From positions 1 to 6,993 of the forward strand of contig JAMOPH010000370.1 of assembly GCA_027064665.1 (NCBI GenBank): a stretch of 6,993 bases of DNA. The letters are read 5' to 3'. This DNA is from a bacterium. GTDB lineage: Bacteria; UBP14; UBA6098; B30-G16. Positions within the stretch are counted from its first letter, which is position 1; the number at the start of each line of letters is the position of its first letter. The notes beneath the pieces were generated by a model that was not told where the DNA came from, did not search any database, and was given only the letters and a program-made list of their open reading frames with translations. Shown one piece after another: positions 6,459 through 6,993 of this stretch. The position numbers and the translations under genes were made by a program.

Positions 6459-6993
6459 TTATATCGCTTCATCAGGTTCCGTGTGGATATTTATAATTGT
6501 GTTTTCGCCGAAGCGCTGGCGAAGACGGGATTCTATTTCATCGTTTATGCGGTGAGCCTCAAGAACCGTCATATCCGGCGGGACGCGAATGTGGACATCT
6601 ATGGCGATTTTGTTCCCTATTTTTCTGGTGCGAAGACTGTGAGGGTTCCGCGCACCCTCAACGCCCTCAATTATGCGCAGGATTTCCCGTTCCGTGTTTT
6701 CGTCAAGGGATTGTTCCATAAGTTCTCCGATGCTTGGGGCGATGATTTTGTATGAGGCGCGGATGATAAACGCCGAGACCACCAGCGCCGCTATAGGGTC
6801 AAGGACTGCCCAGCGGGGACCTAAAATCATCGCGCCGCCTATTCCCACAAGCGCCGCCACCGACGAAAGGGCATCAGAGCGGTGATGCCACGCGTTTGCC
6901 ACCAGCGCGGAACTGCCTATCCGCCGCCCGACCGCGATGGTGTAGCGGAAAATCCCCTCTTTCAGAACGATGGAAATCACTGCGGCGGCAAGA
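6459..6993 (-). CDS. Cation diffusion facilitator (CDF) transporter, N-terminal part outside the window
   Basis: The frame is open to the right edge of the window and ends at TAA (6459-6461), giving about 177 C-terminal residues of a family usually near 300. The GTG at 6978-6980 is internal, because in-frame hydrophobic codons (LAAA) continue to the edge. Visible are the KEGIFRYT segment ending the fourth membrane span, the fifth span with HHRSD (6873-6887), which supplies the His and Asp of the HxxxD half of the transmembrane metal site, and a sixth span (PIAALVVSAFII). A cytoplasmic ferredoxin-like domain follows, with VHIRVP, LEAHRI and HTEPDE histidines typical of the family. CDF proteins export Zn2+, and also Fe2+, Mn2+, Co2+ or Cd2+, against protons. 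An HxxxD site favours zinc or a similar ion, but the other half of the site lies outside the window. It is convergent with the aminotransferase gene across 24 bp with no visible terminator. Confidence 0.9.
   Translation of the reverse strand, partial: LAAAVISIVLKEGIFRYTIAVGRRIGSSALVANAWHHRSDALSSVAALVGIGGAMILGPRWAVLDPIAALVVSAFIIRASYKIIAPSIGELMEQSLDENTEREILRIIEGVEGARNPHSLRTRKIGNKIAIDVHIRVPPDMTVLEAHRINDEIESRLRQRFGENTIINIHTEPDEAI

Noticed and set aside
6437..6466. Direct repeat TTATATCG at 6437-6444 and 6459-6466 between the convergent genes
   Set aside because: It is eight bases long with only two copies, and the second copy overlaps the CDF stop codon. It is consistent with chance and not an attachment site or terminator.
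1..6993. Mobile element, CRISPR array, defence island, tRNA or rRNA
   Set aside because: I found no transposase or integrase motifs, no regularly spaced repeats, no terminal inverted repeats and no structured RNA gene. The CPBP (Abi) label alone does not indicate phage defence.

Overview
The window looks like ordinary chromosome from an uncultured, diderm (outer-membrane-bearing) bacterium, most likely in or near the FCB group or a related candidate phylum. The main reason is an intact PorV/PorQ-type (UPF0164-like) outer-membrane beta-barrel protein. A very large CPBP intramembrane protease with extracytoplasmic domains fits the same kind of lineage. This placement is inference. Base composition is near half G+C by eye, with one clearly AT-richer stretch at about 840-1700. 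I see no mobile element, phage gene, CRISPR array, rRNA or tRNA.

Layout, left to right. Positions 1-804 (+) hold a DUF2520/Rossmann oxidoreductase-like gene that lacks only its first few codons at the window edge. Directly abutting it and convergent, 805-4077 (-) encodes a 1090-residue multi-pass membrane protein. A short 71-bp divergent gap then leads to 4149-5183 (+), the PorV/PorQ-family protein. After 84 bp on the same strand comes 5268-6434 (+), a complete class I PLP-dependent aminotransferase. That gap contains a possible 17-codon leader ORF rich in Phe and Tyr. Convergent to the aminotransferase and 24 bp away, 6459-6993 (-) is the C-terminal part of a cation diffusion facilitator (CDF) transporter that runs off the right edge. 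No gene-free stretch exceeds 100 bases.

The most unusual object is the 1090-residue protein. It is two homologous halves in tandem, each made of a membrane anchor, an extracytoplasmic domain and a membrane bundle. Only the first half keeps the CPBP (Abi/Rce1-like) glutamate and histidine motifs. The second half aligns through the same positions but has lost them, so it looks like an active protease fused to a pseudo-protease copy of itself. The protein is transcribed divergently from the outer-membrane barrel gene, which may reflect shared control. The remaining genes look metabolic or housekeeping and do not form an evident pathway with each other.
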